In this document: positions 23,703 to 35,036 of the stretch, piece by piece | Layout: every line of letters begins with the position of its first letter | How positions within the stretch are numbered: the stretch's first letter is position 1 | Source: Phaeosaccion multiseriatum | Lineage: Eukaryota > Ochrophyta, other classes | Direction: 5' to 3' | Assembly (NCBI GenBank): GCA_965112735.1 | Contig: OZ218961.1 | Location: 62,001-126,000, forward strand | Length of the DNA stretch: 64,000 bases | The notes under the pieces: generated by a model | The model's input: only the letters and a program-made list of their open reading frames with translations | Told to the model about the DNA's origin: nothing | Database searches by the model: none | Program-made: the position numbers and the translations under genes

Positions 23703-24844
23703 ACACACTGAGGTCAGTCAGAGACTGATCAATTTTTACTCTACAGAGAGTCTAAAGGGCGCCGGGACTTGCTCGGCTAACCCTCACCTGTGAATATATC
23801 ATATTATCATAAACAGTTTTCAGATTTCCCAAAAGACTACTGCTCTTTCTCTGTCATCATGCTTGGCACCAAAGCTCACTCATGCTTCAAAGCTCACTCA
23901 CCCACATACTTTATCCCTCCATGCTAAGCAATTAACGTTGGATGTGTGTGTGCACGTGAGGTAGGATACACGAGCAGCAACCGCAGAAGTGCGGACGGAG
24001 AATGATTCAGAGGTTCCGTGGTGCAAGTCGAGTATTCTCTTTTCTCTCTCCAACACTAGCCCGAAGAAACACTAAAACTTTCTCCAACGCTGTTAGACTT
24101 ATGGCAACCTTCCTGGATATAGAGTACGCGTGCTTGGCCTCCCTTCGACTGCCATCCGCGCTCGCGGGTCATGAGAGGCTCCTCTGCCATCTATACAAAG
24201 ACTTGCGTCAGAGGCAACGAACCGATCCCCGGAGGGATGTTTTATATAGTGAGTGTGTTAGAGTGCATTGTCTGACGTCCTACGTAAGACCCAGTCTCCT
24301 CCTCCCCCTCCTCCTCCTCCTCCTCCTCCTCCTCCTCCTCCTCCTCCTCCTCCTCCTCCTCCTCCCCCTCCTCCTCCTCATCCTCCCCCTCCTCCTCCTC
24401 CTCCTCCTCCTCCTCATCCTCCTCCCTCGTGCGACTCCCAACCGCGCACCACAGTCGCGATGTGCAGTGTGCATTGAACGAGCGGAGTATCGTAGGCACC
24501 CCATTCACCAGCCCCCCCGGGTAGCTGGCTCAGGTTTCTGCTACAGCTGCGGTATGCCTCGCAGCTCATCTCTCCTCCTCCTCCTCCGCGCCCTCCCCTC
24601 TGCCCTTCACCCATGCTGTGTATCACCAACTGCTGGTGGTGCTGAATTCACTTAGTCAGGGTAGTGGGATACAGATAGACGGCTCTCTGTTTGCCCTCTC
24701 TGCTCCTCGATATCGATGCCACTTGTCAAATGTCGAGGTGGCCGATACGTGGTGTCGAGCGAGTATCGAGTATCGAGTATCGAGTGTCGAGTGTCGAGTG
24801 TCGAGGCGAGCGAAAGACACACACTGTACTTTTCCTACCATTGA
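23565..24844. other. Convergent intergenic region with simple repeats
   Basis: It contains a (CA)n tract (23659-23708), a (CCT)n tract with CAT interruptions (24298-24423), an exact minus-strand copy of the dispersed 13-mer (24620-24632) and a TATCGAG/TGTCGAG heptamer repeat (24764-24806). An open frame at 24002-24655 is mostly a translation of the CCT tract and is not credible as a gene. Confidence 0.65.
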
Positions 24845-25714
24845 TTAGGGGTCTAATAAACTGTAACTGAACTGTACCCACCTGAGGGCCGTCCACTCTC
24901 TGAAGAAGGCCCACAGCCCCAGTCGGAGCCCGTTCACAGGGGTGGCCTGGGGGACACAGAGACAGGCAGGCATATGGGCAGCAGGAGAGGCAGTTCGTAC
25001 GTAGTGTTACGTAACATTTACAGCTCCCAGTCAGGGTAGGGGGCTGAGGGATGAGGCACCCCCTGTGGGATTGCAGGGGAGTGCAGTTACAAGGTCGGTC
25101 CTGCCTTGCCCCCCCCCCTCCCCTCGTATGCCTCCATCTGCCGCTCTGGACGTGATGCCCGACCGGACCAATGAGAACCACCCATACGCCTCCACCCGCC
25201 CCCTGTTTGTCTCCATCCCCTGCCGCCCATATGCCTCCACCCACCCTCCATATGCCTCCACCCGCCCCCTATCTGTCTCCATCCCCTGCCGCCGATATGC
25301 CCGCCGATATGCCTCCACCCACTCGCCTTCTGAAAGGCCCTGCTGGCGTCGGGTGCCTTGTTTCCGTAGCCGTACTCCTGCCCAGACGCCTGCCCCTCGA
25401 AGGTGGCCGAGGAGGAGGAGAGGGACCCCGTCTCCAGCTGGGAGAGCGTCTGGGCAAGCTTACGACCCACTGCGTGGGGGAGGATGGCCGTGGATGGGAG
25501 ACAGGCGGAAGGATGGCAATGGATGAGAGGGGGGCATGGATGGCAGTGGACGGGCGTGGGTGGGAGGGATGCTATATGCAGAGAACAGAGACGAACAGTG
25601 CAAATGCTCACAGGGCTGACCTCTCGCCGCCCCCCCCCCTGGGAGAGAGAGCGTGGCGGCTGCTTCAGTTCGCAAGTACACGCACCCATACGCACACACG
25701 GATAATAGGACACA

Positions 25715-25780
<66 letters not shown>

Positions 25781-26714
25781 AACCCCACCCACACGTACAC
25801 ACACACACGCGCACGCACCTGAGGCTCCCATGACGGCCTTGACGGGCAGGCCGATGGAGGGGCTCGAACCCACGAGGTCGGAGAGCTTCCCCCCGCCCCA
25901 CGACACCGTCCGAACTGACGCACTGAGGGCCCTGGCTGTGGCGGAGCGGCCGCCCTGCGTACTTCCCGCCAAGAAGCTTGCCTCCCCGACGAAGTCACCA
26001 GAGTGGAGAGAGTTGACAATCTTGCCCTTCACCTCCAACTGGGCATCTCCTTCGAGCACGAGGTGCACGCGCTTGCCGCTGCCCGCCTCCCCCCCCTCTT
26101 CGGCGATGATGAGGTCCCCCTGTCCGAAGTCACGCACCGCTCCCGCCTCGAGCAGTGCCGCCCACGCCTCTGAGCTCATACCATCGGCCTAGGGGGACAG
26201 CAGCCGCACGAGCACAACAAGGGGAGCAACAAGGCGAGACGCAGAGAGCCTTTCGTCAGTATAGAGAGAGGAGGGCATCAAAGTCAAGCGGGTCCTGCCT
26301 GCAAGGCGACAAGGCTCGAACGACAGCTACACCAGCGGTGAAGAGCACCCCGCAGCGTACACAGCATACCCGTAGCTGTTTGAAGCTCTCGCTGCTGTCG
26401 AGGGCATAGCGGCTCGGCAGAGAGGAAGGGGCTGGTGTTGTTGCAGGTGCTGCTACGGAGGAGGCTACCATCTGCATCCGCCCTGCTGCGCCCCGAGAAG
26501 GCCTCACGATGCTCGCAGGCCTCATCCGCTTCCTCCCACTGATGCTGCTGCTGCTGCTGCTGCTGCTTCCCCAGCTTAGCGACGAGCAGGGCCTTGCTGC
26601 CGAGCCGGGATGTGTCGCAGGGTCCAGGCACATCGGCGGGCTGGCTTGGAAAGCCGTAACATGGCACGCTGCTGCTGCCGCACCAACCACCGCCAGTATG
26701 CAAGAAGGGCCCAT
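24845..26714 (-). CDS. Probable plastid protein with one cyclic-nucleotide-binding-like domain
   Basis: Exons 26714-26370, 26188-25819, 25469-25327 and 24946-24845 join in frame to 319 residues. The N-terminus (ILAVVGAAAAACHVTA-FQASP) is a signal peptide followed by Phe, like the LHC leader, then a Ser/Arg-rich transit-like stretch, so plastid import is likely. Residues about 115-235 look like a CNBD beta-roll: FGQGDLIIAEEG, VHLVLEGDAQLEV, LHSGDFVGEASF, then SATARALSASVRTV. The FGE-type cassette is present as FVGEASF, but whether it binds a nucleotide is unclear. The tail (GLRLGLWAFFREWTAL) is short and hydrophobic. The third intron starts AAG-GCGAGT, a GC-AG intron as in VPS35. Intron 2 holds a long (CA)n tract and intron 3 a minisatellite. 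The substrate and partner are unknown. Confidence 0.65.
25124..25320. repeat. Minisatellite of CATATGCCTCCACCC units in an intron
   Basis: Seven or so irregular copies of a 17-35-bp unit built on CATATGCCTCCACCC and GTCTCCATCCCCTGCCGCC lie in the last intron of the plastid CNBD gene. In gene sense they start right after the GC donor (GGTGGAGGCATATC). The core CATAYGCCTCCA also builds the 39-bp array in VPS35. Confidence 0.8.
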
Positions 26715-27372
26715 TAAAGAAAGTGTTTCCTCCCTTGTTGGTCTGGGGCCTCTTCTCTTGAGCGGCGGAGGATTCTAGCACGGTGACCAAGAGCGGGGAT
26801 GTCACGGCAAATCACGACGAGTCGAAGGGAGAAAGGTCGAGAAAGGGAGGAACATGAAAGAAATGGAGGGTGCAAAAAAATGTGAGTTTCAGCTGTGAGG
26901 GAACGGCAACGGCAAGTTCAACCGCCGGCTGCTCGGCCTAAAGGGCCAGTGTCACCTCAGAACCTTGTCAGGGGCCGAGAGGAGGAAGGGAAGAGTCGAA
27001 AAGAGGCCAGGGCTTCCCCTACTCCGCTCTACTGTAGCATCGATACTTTGCGTGGGAGGGCTTAGTGGTTGGGAGGACTTTGTTGAGGCAGGCGATTGAC
27101 GGCACGGTGGTCGCCTCGGATTTGCTTGCTTCAGAGCTTCACTGACTTCATACCGAGTGAGAGAGTGAGGGCCGCCTTGCCTTGGACTCTTGTGGCAGAA
27201 GGATATGGTCTTGCTGGTTGGATGGTTGCCCCCGCCCCGCCCTCCGGCAGAAGGCTTGTGAGGAAGTATGTATACCCACGGCACCTTTAGCCCCTGCCTT
27301 CTCGTTGGGCCACAGCAGGCGGAGCGCTCTCTGTTCTGCACAGGCTTAGCTAGCTTTCAGTGACGCATAGTA
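26715..27372. other. Spacer upstream of the plastid CNBD gene
   Basis: No gene is supported. At 26967-26983 there is a lone sequence TTGTCAGGGGCCGAGAG that matches one terminus of the inverted-repeat element at 27373-27577, possibly a remnant. Promoter elements of the CNBD gene should lie in 26715-26900, but none is recognisable. Confidence 0.5.
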
Positions 27373-27577
27373 TCGGCCCCTGACATGCTTCTGAGACAGG
27401 CCAGCCCAGAAGCAGGAAGCAGGCCGGCTGGCGCCGGCCAGAAGCAGGAAGCAGCCTTGGCCCTCATCATGGCCTTATTACATGGCTGCTTTCCCCCAGA
27501 ACCTGGAACCTGCCTGGCCGGCTGGCGCCGGCTAGAAGCAGGAAGCAGGGTCGCCTCAGAAGCATGTCGGGGGCCGA
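27373..27577. mobile_element. Non-autonomous inverted-repeat transposon (MITE-like), 205 bp
   Basis: The left end TCGGCCCCTGACATGCTTCT (27373-) is the complement, with one mismatch, of the right end (-27577, AGAAGCATGTCGGGGGCCGA). The flanking 6 bp are identical, ATAGTA at 27367-27372 and at 27578-27583, as expected of a target-site duplication. The interior has two copies of a GGCTGGCGCCGG palindrome each followed by AGAAGCAGGAAGCAG, and no coding capacity. A second copy of the same size and the same start (TCGRCCCCTGACA) is at 49806-50009. The superfamily is not assigned. Confidence 0.85.
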
Positions 27578-27816
27578 ATAGTAGCCTAGCTACCGGAGCC
27601 TTCAACCGAGCTCCCGCAAAGCATGCTCCCGAATCAAGCAAGAGCGAAGAGAGGAAAGGGAGGGATGTCGAAGTGTTCCTTCGTGAAGGGGAGGGCCTGT
27701 AGGGAGATACACTATGTAAGGAGGGACAGGGAGATGTATGTGTTAATGTATTGCGGTGTGGCATGAGGGGTGAGGGGTGCCTCATCTCTCCTTTATGGTG
27801 ACAAAGCAGAGAGGAA

Positions 27817-28160
27817 CTAAGATTTGTAGTCTATGCCGGCGGCGTGCTGCCACCCGGATGGCAAGCCTTTAGGGGCGTGCTCCCACCCTTCCTGATAGAA
27901 GCTGTCGAGCTGTTTGTTGACGAACCAGGTGGATCTGTTGTGAGACCCGATGGTGTAGTACCCCTTACTGTCCATCAGCTGCTGGAGACGCTCGACGGCA
28001 GGGGTGCCTGTTTCCTTCCCGGTCTCTATGAGAACGACACCGAAGTGGTACCGCGTAAAGTCCACTGTCTCGAGCGAAGGTTCAGTACTCCGCCACATCG
28101 ACAGACGAGATTGCGCACGACGGTGGTGCAGGATGTGTTTTCCTCTGCTTCGCCTACGAG
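27817..28160 (-). pseudogene. FkbM-methyltransferase-like C-terminal fragment, frameshifted
   Basis: On the minus strand, one frame gives EENTSCTTVVRNLV (about 28155-28110) and another gives SLETVDFTRYHFGVVLIETG followed by VERLQQLMDSKGYYTIGSHN down to the stop at 27817. Both segments, in this order, resemble the C-terminal part of FkbM-type S-adenosylmethionine-dependent methyltransferases, but a stop and a frame change separate them and no N-terminal Rossmann part is found. It is best read as a decayed copy or the last exon of a broken gene. An open plus-strand frame over the same bases (27844-28491) has no family resemblance. Confidence 0.45.
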
Positions 28161-29858
28161 CCCCCCAAAAGATCAGTCAAAGACGCCTTACGGAAGAAGC
28201 GGCGGCCGGGAGGACAGCGGAGCAGTGGCCCCGGCCCCACTGAAGAGCTCACCGACAGGCACTAAGAAGAAGGGGAAGCGAAGGAAGATGAAGAGTATTT
28301 CGTTGGTTTGGAAGAAGAGAGAAGGGAAGGAGAGCGCGGCGAAAGAGGGCGGGGCATCAACATCAGCGGTAGCAGCAGCCTCGACAAGTCGGCCGGAGAC
28401 AACGCCTACGGAGCGGAGAGAATCGGTGAAGCCGGAGCCTCCTGCGGGGAACGGTCAGCCTGACTGGCTGAAGGATCTAGGCATATCGTAGGATGAGAGG
28501 TCAGCCTGACTGGCTGAAGGATCTAGCGTATGGTAGGATGAGAATGTGCACTGGTGGGTGATTCAAATGAATGACTGCGGAGAGGGCGGAGGCGACGGGG
28601 ACTCAGAACGGAGTAGCTCCCCGGGGCGCACAGTTCGTTCGACCGCTTTTGGCCCTCTCTAGTTGTTTCAGGGAGCCTGTAGGGTAGGCTTTTCTTTGTT
28701 TGTGTTTTAGGTTCAGATTGGATTTATTTAAGGCCTAAAGGTCTCCCACATAAGCTGAAATTAAGCTGCCAATCGGATCCTTAATGAAGCCCTTAATTTA
28801 GCCCCAATTTGGCCTATTTAAGGGTTTTCGTTTTTGTGATGCAGCATGCGAATAGGCGAGGCTTTGTTGCGGAGTGGACGAAAGGAGCAGTGGGGAAAAA
28901 AGGAGGGGGGTGAGCCGTTGAAACGCCGCCATTTTTGGCGCAAAAAAATTTGGCCAAAAATTCATGGGGGGCTTTTTTTGAGAAATTCCCACCAAATTCG
29001 CAATCCGCCACAAGTCACCGGGTCTTTCTTTTCGTCTCACCGGCAGCCGGCCCCTTACGTGACCAGCAGCACCCCCAGAGGTGTGGGCCTTCTTGGTGGA
29101 GAGAGAGGGACGTCAGCAGGCTCGTCCCGCAGAGGTGAGTTTTTTGCGGAAGCAAGCCCCTTCTGTCCCTCCCTCCGCAAGACAGCAGGCACTCGAGGCC
29201 TGACCGAGGAGGCGGGCGGAGGGCAGGATTGTCGCTGAATGAAGCAGCCGGGGCGGGGGGGGGGGGGGGGGGGTCTTCGGCAGCGCGTGCCTTCTCCGCC
29301 CTGAAAAGAGAGTACCACAAGAAGAAGAAAAGAAGAATTTAAGGAGAAAGGGGGGAAGAAGAGAGGAGGAGAAGAGGATAGGCATACAGTAGGAGCAATG
29401 GGCCGCCGAAGCAGGTATCATGTGTGAAACAGCATGCAGTGCAGTGGCCCACTCCCCGAAGTCACAAGGCACCATGTGTGTAACCCCATTCTCCTCTTTT
29501 TCTTCCTCCTGCTATCACCTGCCCCCCCCCCCCCCAGAGAAAGAAGCGAGGCGTTCCCGCCAGCTGCTGTCGGCTGCTACAGCGTGAGTCAGAGCAGCAG
29601 CGGAAGAGTGCCCCCCAAGAGAACGGTAAGGGGCAAAAAGCTGTCACTCTTCCCCTCTGCTGCTTTTGCGGTGATGGTCAACTCACCTGTACCTGCCTCC
29701 TCTGCCTCACCCGCGCCGCCAATGGCCTGTCTCTCCTTCTGCAACCAGCCAACCAAGGATAAGGGACCACGCCTCGCCCCCCCGCGGGAAGGAGTCGGGG
29801 TGTAGACGCCTGCGCGGGTGGCGCCAGCAGCGGTGCCGGCAGCGGTGCCTAGCAACAT

Positions 29859-29895
<37 letters not shown>

Positions 29896-30057
29896 TGAGG
29901 GCGGAGGGCAGTAGTAGGAGATGCGATGTGCTCGGGTGGCGGGAGTGAGGGAAGGGAGGAAGGAGGGGAGGGGGGGGGGTGTCCTTTTTTTCTTTAGTAT
30001 CACCACCAACCCTTGCCTCTTTTTTTTCACACACACCTTGAGCAGGAGGGGACGTCC
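28161..30057. other. Region without a recognised gene, possible upstream exons of the next gene
   Basis: It contains a 42-bp direct duplication built on GTCAGCCTGACTGGCTGAAG (28459-28543), AT-richer sequence at 28690-28990, a run of about 20 G at 29249-29270, and (CAG)n at 29859-29893. Several stretches between plausible 3' and 5' splice sites (for example 29536-29625 and 29809-29894) could be upstream or 5'-UTR exons of the 30058 gene, because a plausible 3' splice site precedes its ATG at about 30046. None shows family similarity. Confidence 0.35.
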
Positions 30058-33000
30058 ATGGACCCCACAAAGGAGCAGGAGCAGCCCCCCCCTCCCAACA
30101 AGGCCTCCGGGGAGAAGAGAGGACAAGGCCCTTCTCTGTCCACAGCCTCGGGGCAGAAGAAGAAGCACCAGGCCTCGAAGCAGGCCTCGTGGAAAGACTT
30201 GTTTCCCCTCACCAGCAGCAGCAGCGGCGGCAGCAGCGGCAGCAACAACCCTGCGAGGGCAGGAGGGGGCGGGGGGGGGAGTTGGAGCAAATTCGACATC
30301 AGCAGCAGCAGTGGCAGCGGAGGCGCCTCAGCTGGATGCCTCCCCGGACTGGCGCACCGCGACGACGGTGGTGAGGGTGGGCAACTTGACCCCATTGAGG
30401 TGTGCGACAGCGCTGACGACGATGAACGGGAGAACATCCCCTCAGGCACAGCGGCGCCCAGTGCAGGACGGAAACTGGCTAGTGCCACGGTTGGGAGCAG
30501 GGGCGGCAGCAGCGGCAGCAACAACCGTGCGAGGGCAGGAGGGGGCGGGGGGGGGAGGGGGAGCACATTCGACATCAGCAGCAGCAGTGGCAGCGGAGGC
30601 GCCTCAGCTGGATGCCTCCCCGGACTGGCGCACCGCGACGACGGTGGTGAGGGTGGGCAACTTGACCCCATTGAGGTGTGCGACAGCGCTGACGACGATG
30701 AACGGGAGAACATCCCCTCAGGCACAGCGGCGCCCAGTGCAGGACGGAAACTGGCTAGTGCCACGGTTGGGAGCAGGGGCGGCAGCAGCGGCAGCAACAA
30801 CCGTGCGAGGGCAGGAGGGGGCGGGGGGGGGAGGGGGAGCACATTCGACATCAGCAGCAGCACCAACACCACCAGCGGTGACAGCGGGAAGGTGTGGGTT
30901 CCTTCCAAGGCGGTGCGCCTGCGAAAGGTCGCGTCCATTGGAAGAAGGCAGGATAGCGGCAATGGCACTTCTTTCTACCCCATCCAGCTGGAGGGGGAGG
31001 TCATAGTCCATGAGGATGGTGCCAACGCCTGGCAGAATGTCAAGGTGGCAGCGGAGGACAAGGAGAGGCTCGTGTGGTGGCGCCGTGACAACCCCGACGC
31101 CAGCAACGTAAAGTGTGTGAACGCTCACGTGCAGTTGGTTGTCGAGCCCACAATGAAGTCCCTCGATTATCCGGGTGTCCCGGTCGACGACATGGACTCC
31201 TTCTCGAGCAAGCTCTTCGTCGCCCACCATGGGGACTTTGAGGACCTGACATTGGCGTTCGTGTGTGACTTCGTGTCGGTTCGCTCCCATGACGAGGGAA
31301 ATGCGCCATTTACTGCCAAGTGGCGAGGGCCACAGAATGTGGCGGGCACCGCCATGCTCAACCTCGTTGGCCATCCTATGCCAGCCACAGAGGAGAGCGG
31401 CGGCAGCTACCGAACAACCCGAAGGAATGTCACACGCCTGCCGCCCAGTCTGGTCAGGATTGGGGGCGACCTCCTGAAGGAGCTGCTGGGGCTTCTGAAG
31501 CCCACTGGGGTCCTGGGCCTCTCCCGCACCGGGTATATCCGCAAGGAAATTGAGAAGGCAGCGGCAGCGTTCCCAGTGTTGTGGAGTGCCAACCCGTCAG
31601 GCTGGTATCACGACTTTTTGGCGCTCCCCGAAACCGCCCAGCTGATGCGGTTTGGGGAGCACGTCAATAGGTGCATTCTGGAGGACGTGAAGAAGAAGAC
31701 CATGGTGAAGGCAGTGGTGAGCACCCTGGACCAGAAGGCAGTGGTGAGCACCCTGGACCAGCTGCGGCTCGCACTTTCGCCGGGAGAGTGCGTCATGACC
31801 CTCAACACAATCATGAACGCCCTCTGCGAGTCCGGAAAGGAGGGAGAGGCCATCAACTTACTCGAACAGGCCCTGCCGATGACCGCTGACCTCGCCCGCG
31901 CCCACCCTGGCACCCCATGCCTCGAGCCCATCATATTCACCCGGGGCATTGACGCGTCCAGCGGCAGACTGCGCAGGCTGGATGCGGAGCTCGCCTTGAG
32001 GGTGCTACGGGCGATACAGCACCACGGAGCCGTGCTCTCGCTCACCATGACCTGCTTATCCGCAGCGACTTGGGAGGCCTTCCTCGCCCTTGATGGGACA
32101 CTGGAGACCTTGGAGAAGCTCTCAATCAGTGCTGCAAAGCGTACGCCTGATATTCATGATGGTCCCCTCCGCGCGCCCGCCCCGAGCGAAGTCATGAGCC
32201 TTCTGCCTTCCCTCAGGTCCTACACTGGGCCACTGGGCCCATACCCCGAGGGGGAGCGAGTCATATATCCCAACACCGATGGGCAGCTCAAGATCCTCGT
32301 TAACACCTCTCACGACACAGATGCGGTGGTGGACGATGCCAAGAAGGCTTATCCCAATGTATCCCGAATTTCGACATGGAGCTACAGCGAAGGGGAAAGG
32401 GCCTTTGTGAAGAATGCCGCCGGGGTGTGGGTTTCCAAGTCCCATCACCATGCTAGTGAGTTAGACATTGCTGGTCGTTGACAATGTGTGATGTGTGTTT
32501 GTCTGTTGGAGTGGTGTGCGTGTGAATGTGTGTGTGTGTGTGGGTGGGTGTGCGTGCTGTGTGCTATGGGTGTTGCTGGCGCTGTTTCCATCACGCTTTG
32601 GCTGTAATTGACGCCGTCCCCGGTGTGTCACCTCTCTCCCCCCACCACCCCCACCCGAAAGGCATGGCAGCGGCAGCGTCGAAGGGCTTTAGATGCTCGC
32701 TGGGCGATGCCTGTGACGGAGATGCTCGGGCACTCCTCGGTGTGCGCGATAGCGCCAAAGCCGCCAAACTGCATGGCACTTGCCGTGGCGAGCTCAAGTC
32801 CGTGAAGGCAGCGGAAGCAGGTGAGTTAGACATTGCTGGTCGTTGACAATGTGTGATGTGTGTTTGTCTGTTGGAGTGTGTGGTGTACATGGACAAAATC
32901 AGTTGAAACTCACCAATCCTGTTGTGATGGAGCGAGTGTGCATGTGTTGTTTGTGCGTGCGTGTGTGTGGCTTGACTCGCTCGCCCGTGCCCGCTCTCCC

Positions 33001-34900
33001 TTCCGCTTATCCTCCATCCTGTCTCTCTGGCCGACCGCTGTTGCCATGTGACCGCTTGACATTCGCTCAACAACAGGCAGCGCGGGAGGTACGTGGGAAA
33101 AATAGGAGTCCGGCTATACATTCTTCCGTGTTGCCGTGTGTGTGGGTGGGGGTGCATATGCATGCATGTGTGTGTGTGTGTGTTTATGTTTGTGATGTGT
33201 GTTTGTCTGTTGGAGTGGTGTGCGTGTGAATGTGTGTGTGTGTGTGGGTGGGTGTGCGTGCTGTGTGCTATGGGTGTTGCTGGCGCTGTTTCCATCACGC
33301 TTTGGCTGTAATTGACGCCGTCCCCGGTGTGTCACCTCTCTCCCCCCACCACCCCCACCCGAAAGGCATGGCAGTGGCAGCGTCGAAGGGCTTTAGATGC
33401 TCGCTGGGCGATGCCTGTGACGGAGATGCTCGGGCACTCCTCGGTGTGCGCGATAGCGCCAAAGCCGCCAAACTGCATGACCTTACCGCTTGCCCTGGCG
33501 AGCTCAAGTCCGTGAAGGCAGCGGAACGTGGTGAGTTGGTCGTGGACAATGTGTGTGTGTGCGCGCGTGTGAATGAATTGTGTGCTTGTGGGTGGGTGTG
33601 GGTGTGGGTGTGGGTGAAAGAGAGAGCAAAGCAAAGAGTGGGGGGTGCGTATGTCTGTATGTCTGTGTATGTGTGTGTGTGTGTGTGCGAGTGTGCGTGT
33701 GTTGTTTGTGCGTGCGTGTGTGCTATGGGTGTTGCTGGCGCTGTTTCCATCACGCTTTGGCTGTAATTGACGCCGTCCCCGGTGTGTCACCTCTCTCCCC
33801 CCACCACCCCCACCCGAAAGGCATGGCAGTGGCAGCGTCGAAGGGCTTTAGATGCTCGCTGGGCGATGCCTGTGACGGAGATGCTCGGGCACTCCTCGGT
33901 GTGCGCGATGAGGAGGAAGCCGCCGAACTGCATGACCTTACCACTTGCCCTGGCGAGCTCAAGTCGGTGCATGCTGCGGTAGCTGGTGAGTTAGACATTG
34001 CTGGTCGTTGACAATGTGTGATGTGTGTTTGTCTGTTGGAGTGGTGTACATGGACAAAATCAGTTGAAACTCACCAATCCTGTTGTGATGGAGCGAGTGT
34101 GCATGTGTTGTTTGTGCGTGCGTGTGTGTGGCTTGACTCGCTCGCCCGTGCCCGCTCTCCCTTCCGCTTATCCTCCATCCTGTCTCTCTGGCCGACCGCT
34201 GTTGCCATGTGACCGCTTGACATTCGCTCAACAACAGGCAGCGCGTCAGGTACGTGGGGAAAATAGGAGTCCGGCTATACATTCTTCCGTGTTGCCGTGT
34301 GTGTGGGTGGGGGTGCATATGCATGCATGTGTGTGTGTGTGTGTGTGTTTAAAGTGCGTGCGATGCAAGGACTGCCTTCGTATCCTGTGCGCGTCCCCTC
34401 CTTTGAAGCGGGAGAGATGAGCTGAGCCTCCTTTTCCCGTTCCGTCTCTTCCTCTTCTCGTACTGAAACAGAACTTAACTCCCCAATCCCCACGTGTTTT
34501 ATGTGTTTCAGGCGGAATAGCAAGGAAAAGGAAGCCTAGTTCTCTAACGGTCCAGATGTCGTGGCGATGGAAGGGTGAGGAAGTCCTCAACCATGAGGTA
34601 ACCATGACCGTGTGGAAGAAGCAAGCCCGTGTGAACCTGCCCCGAGGACTTCTCAGACGCATGGATCTGCTACCCAAAGCAGAGGGTAGTAGCGTGTTCT
34701 TCGGGGACTTTGGCGTGACCAAGGACATGGTGCTGGTAGGGAAAGAGGTGGTGTCAAAACCAGGGGGGGGCAAGCTGAAGGATCTTGATCTGCAGGGGAC
34801 AGCCTCGAGGGCATCCGATACGCCGCAGCGCAAGCGAGGCAAGAGGAAGAGCAAGAGCGGCGGCGGGGAGGCAGCAGCAGCGGCAGCAGCAACAAGCTGA
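30058..34900 (+). CDS. Unrecognised protein with repeat-rich N-terminus and triplicated exon
   Basis: Exons 30058-32455, 32662-32820, 33366-33530, 33821-33985 and 34512-34900 join in frame to 1091 residues. All introns are in phase 1, so the middle exons can be gained or lost without shifting the frame. The N-terminal 270 residues are Ser/Gly-rich and include a 92-residue unit repeated twice (30226-30777). The central part (residues about 270-800) is a unique globular sequence (QNVKVAAEDKERLVWWRRD; FTAKWRGPQNVAGTAMLNLV). The three middle exons are paralogous, 53-55 codons each (GFRCSLGDACDGDARALLGV). The last exon ends in a basic, Ala-rich tail. Two 12-nt candidate microexons, 33077-33088 and 34238-34249, also keep phase 1. 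I do not recognise any domain; start codons upstream are possible. Confidence 0.65.
30226..30864 (+). repeat. 276-bp coding tandem duplication
   Basis: Two virtually identical 276-bp units (30226-30501 and 30502-30777) and a partial third (30778-30864) encode a 92-residue repeat including DSADDDERENIPSGTAAPSA. The third unit diverges after STFDISSS. The near-identity points to very recent duplication or an assembly artefact. A separate 27-bp in-frame duplication (KAVVSTLDQ twice) is at 31708-31761. Confidence 0.9.
32456..34511 (+). repeat. Duplicated exon-intron cassettes
   Basis: The same blocks recur. One block ends in the pyrimidine tract and exon start (32565-32700, 33273-33404, 33722-33859). 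A second starts at the donor (GTGAGTTAGACATTGCTGG at 32821 and 33986, partly at 32456). A third (32881-33180 and 34042-34345) contains a candidate 12-nt exon. The order shows at least two rounds of tandem duplication of exon plus surrounding intron. Confidence 0.85.
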
Positions 34901-34929
34901 CCGGCCCGGGGATTGACGGCAGCGTGGCG

Positions 34930-34954
34930 AGCCTGGGCATTGGCGGTAGCAGCG

Positions 34955-34987
<33 letters not shown>

Positions 34988-35036
34988 ACAGCAGCAGTAG
35001 CAGCAGCAGCAGCAGTAGCAGCAGCAGCACCATCCA
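34930..35036. repeat. (CAG)n/(CAA/TAG)n tract after the stop codon
   Basis: It is an imperfect CAG trinucleotide repeat in the 3' flank of the preceding gene. On the minus strand just beyond it (35137-35036) an open segment reads ALADVPEINSSNAKLSTQYF, family unknown. Confidence 0.75.

Noticed and set aside
24002-24655. Possible 217-residue gene downstream of the LHC gene
   Set aside because: More than a third is poly-Leu from the CCT tract, it spans a dispersed-motif copy, and no domain is recognisable.
26940-26990. A third full copy of the TCGRCCCCTGACA transposon
   Set aside because: Only one terminus (TTGTCAGGGGCCGA) was found; no complementary end or target duplication lies within about 300 bp upstream.
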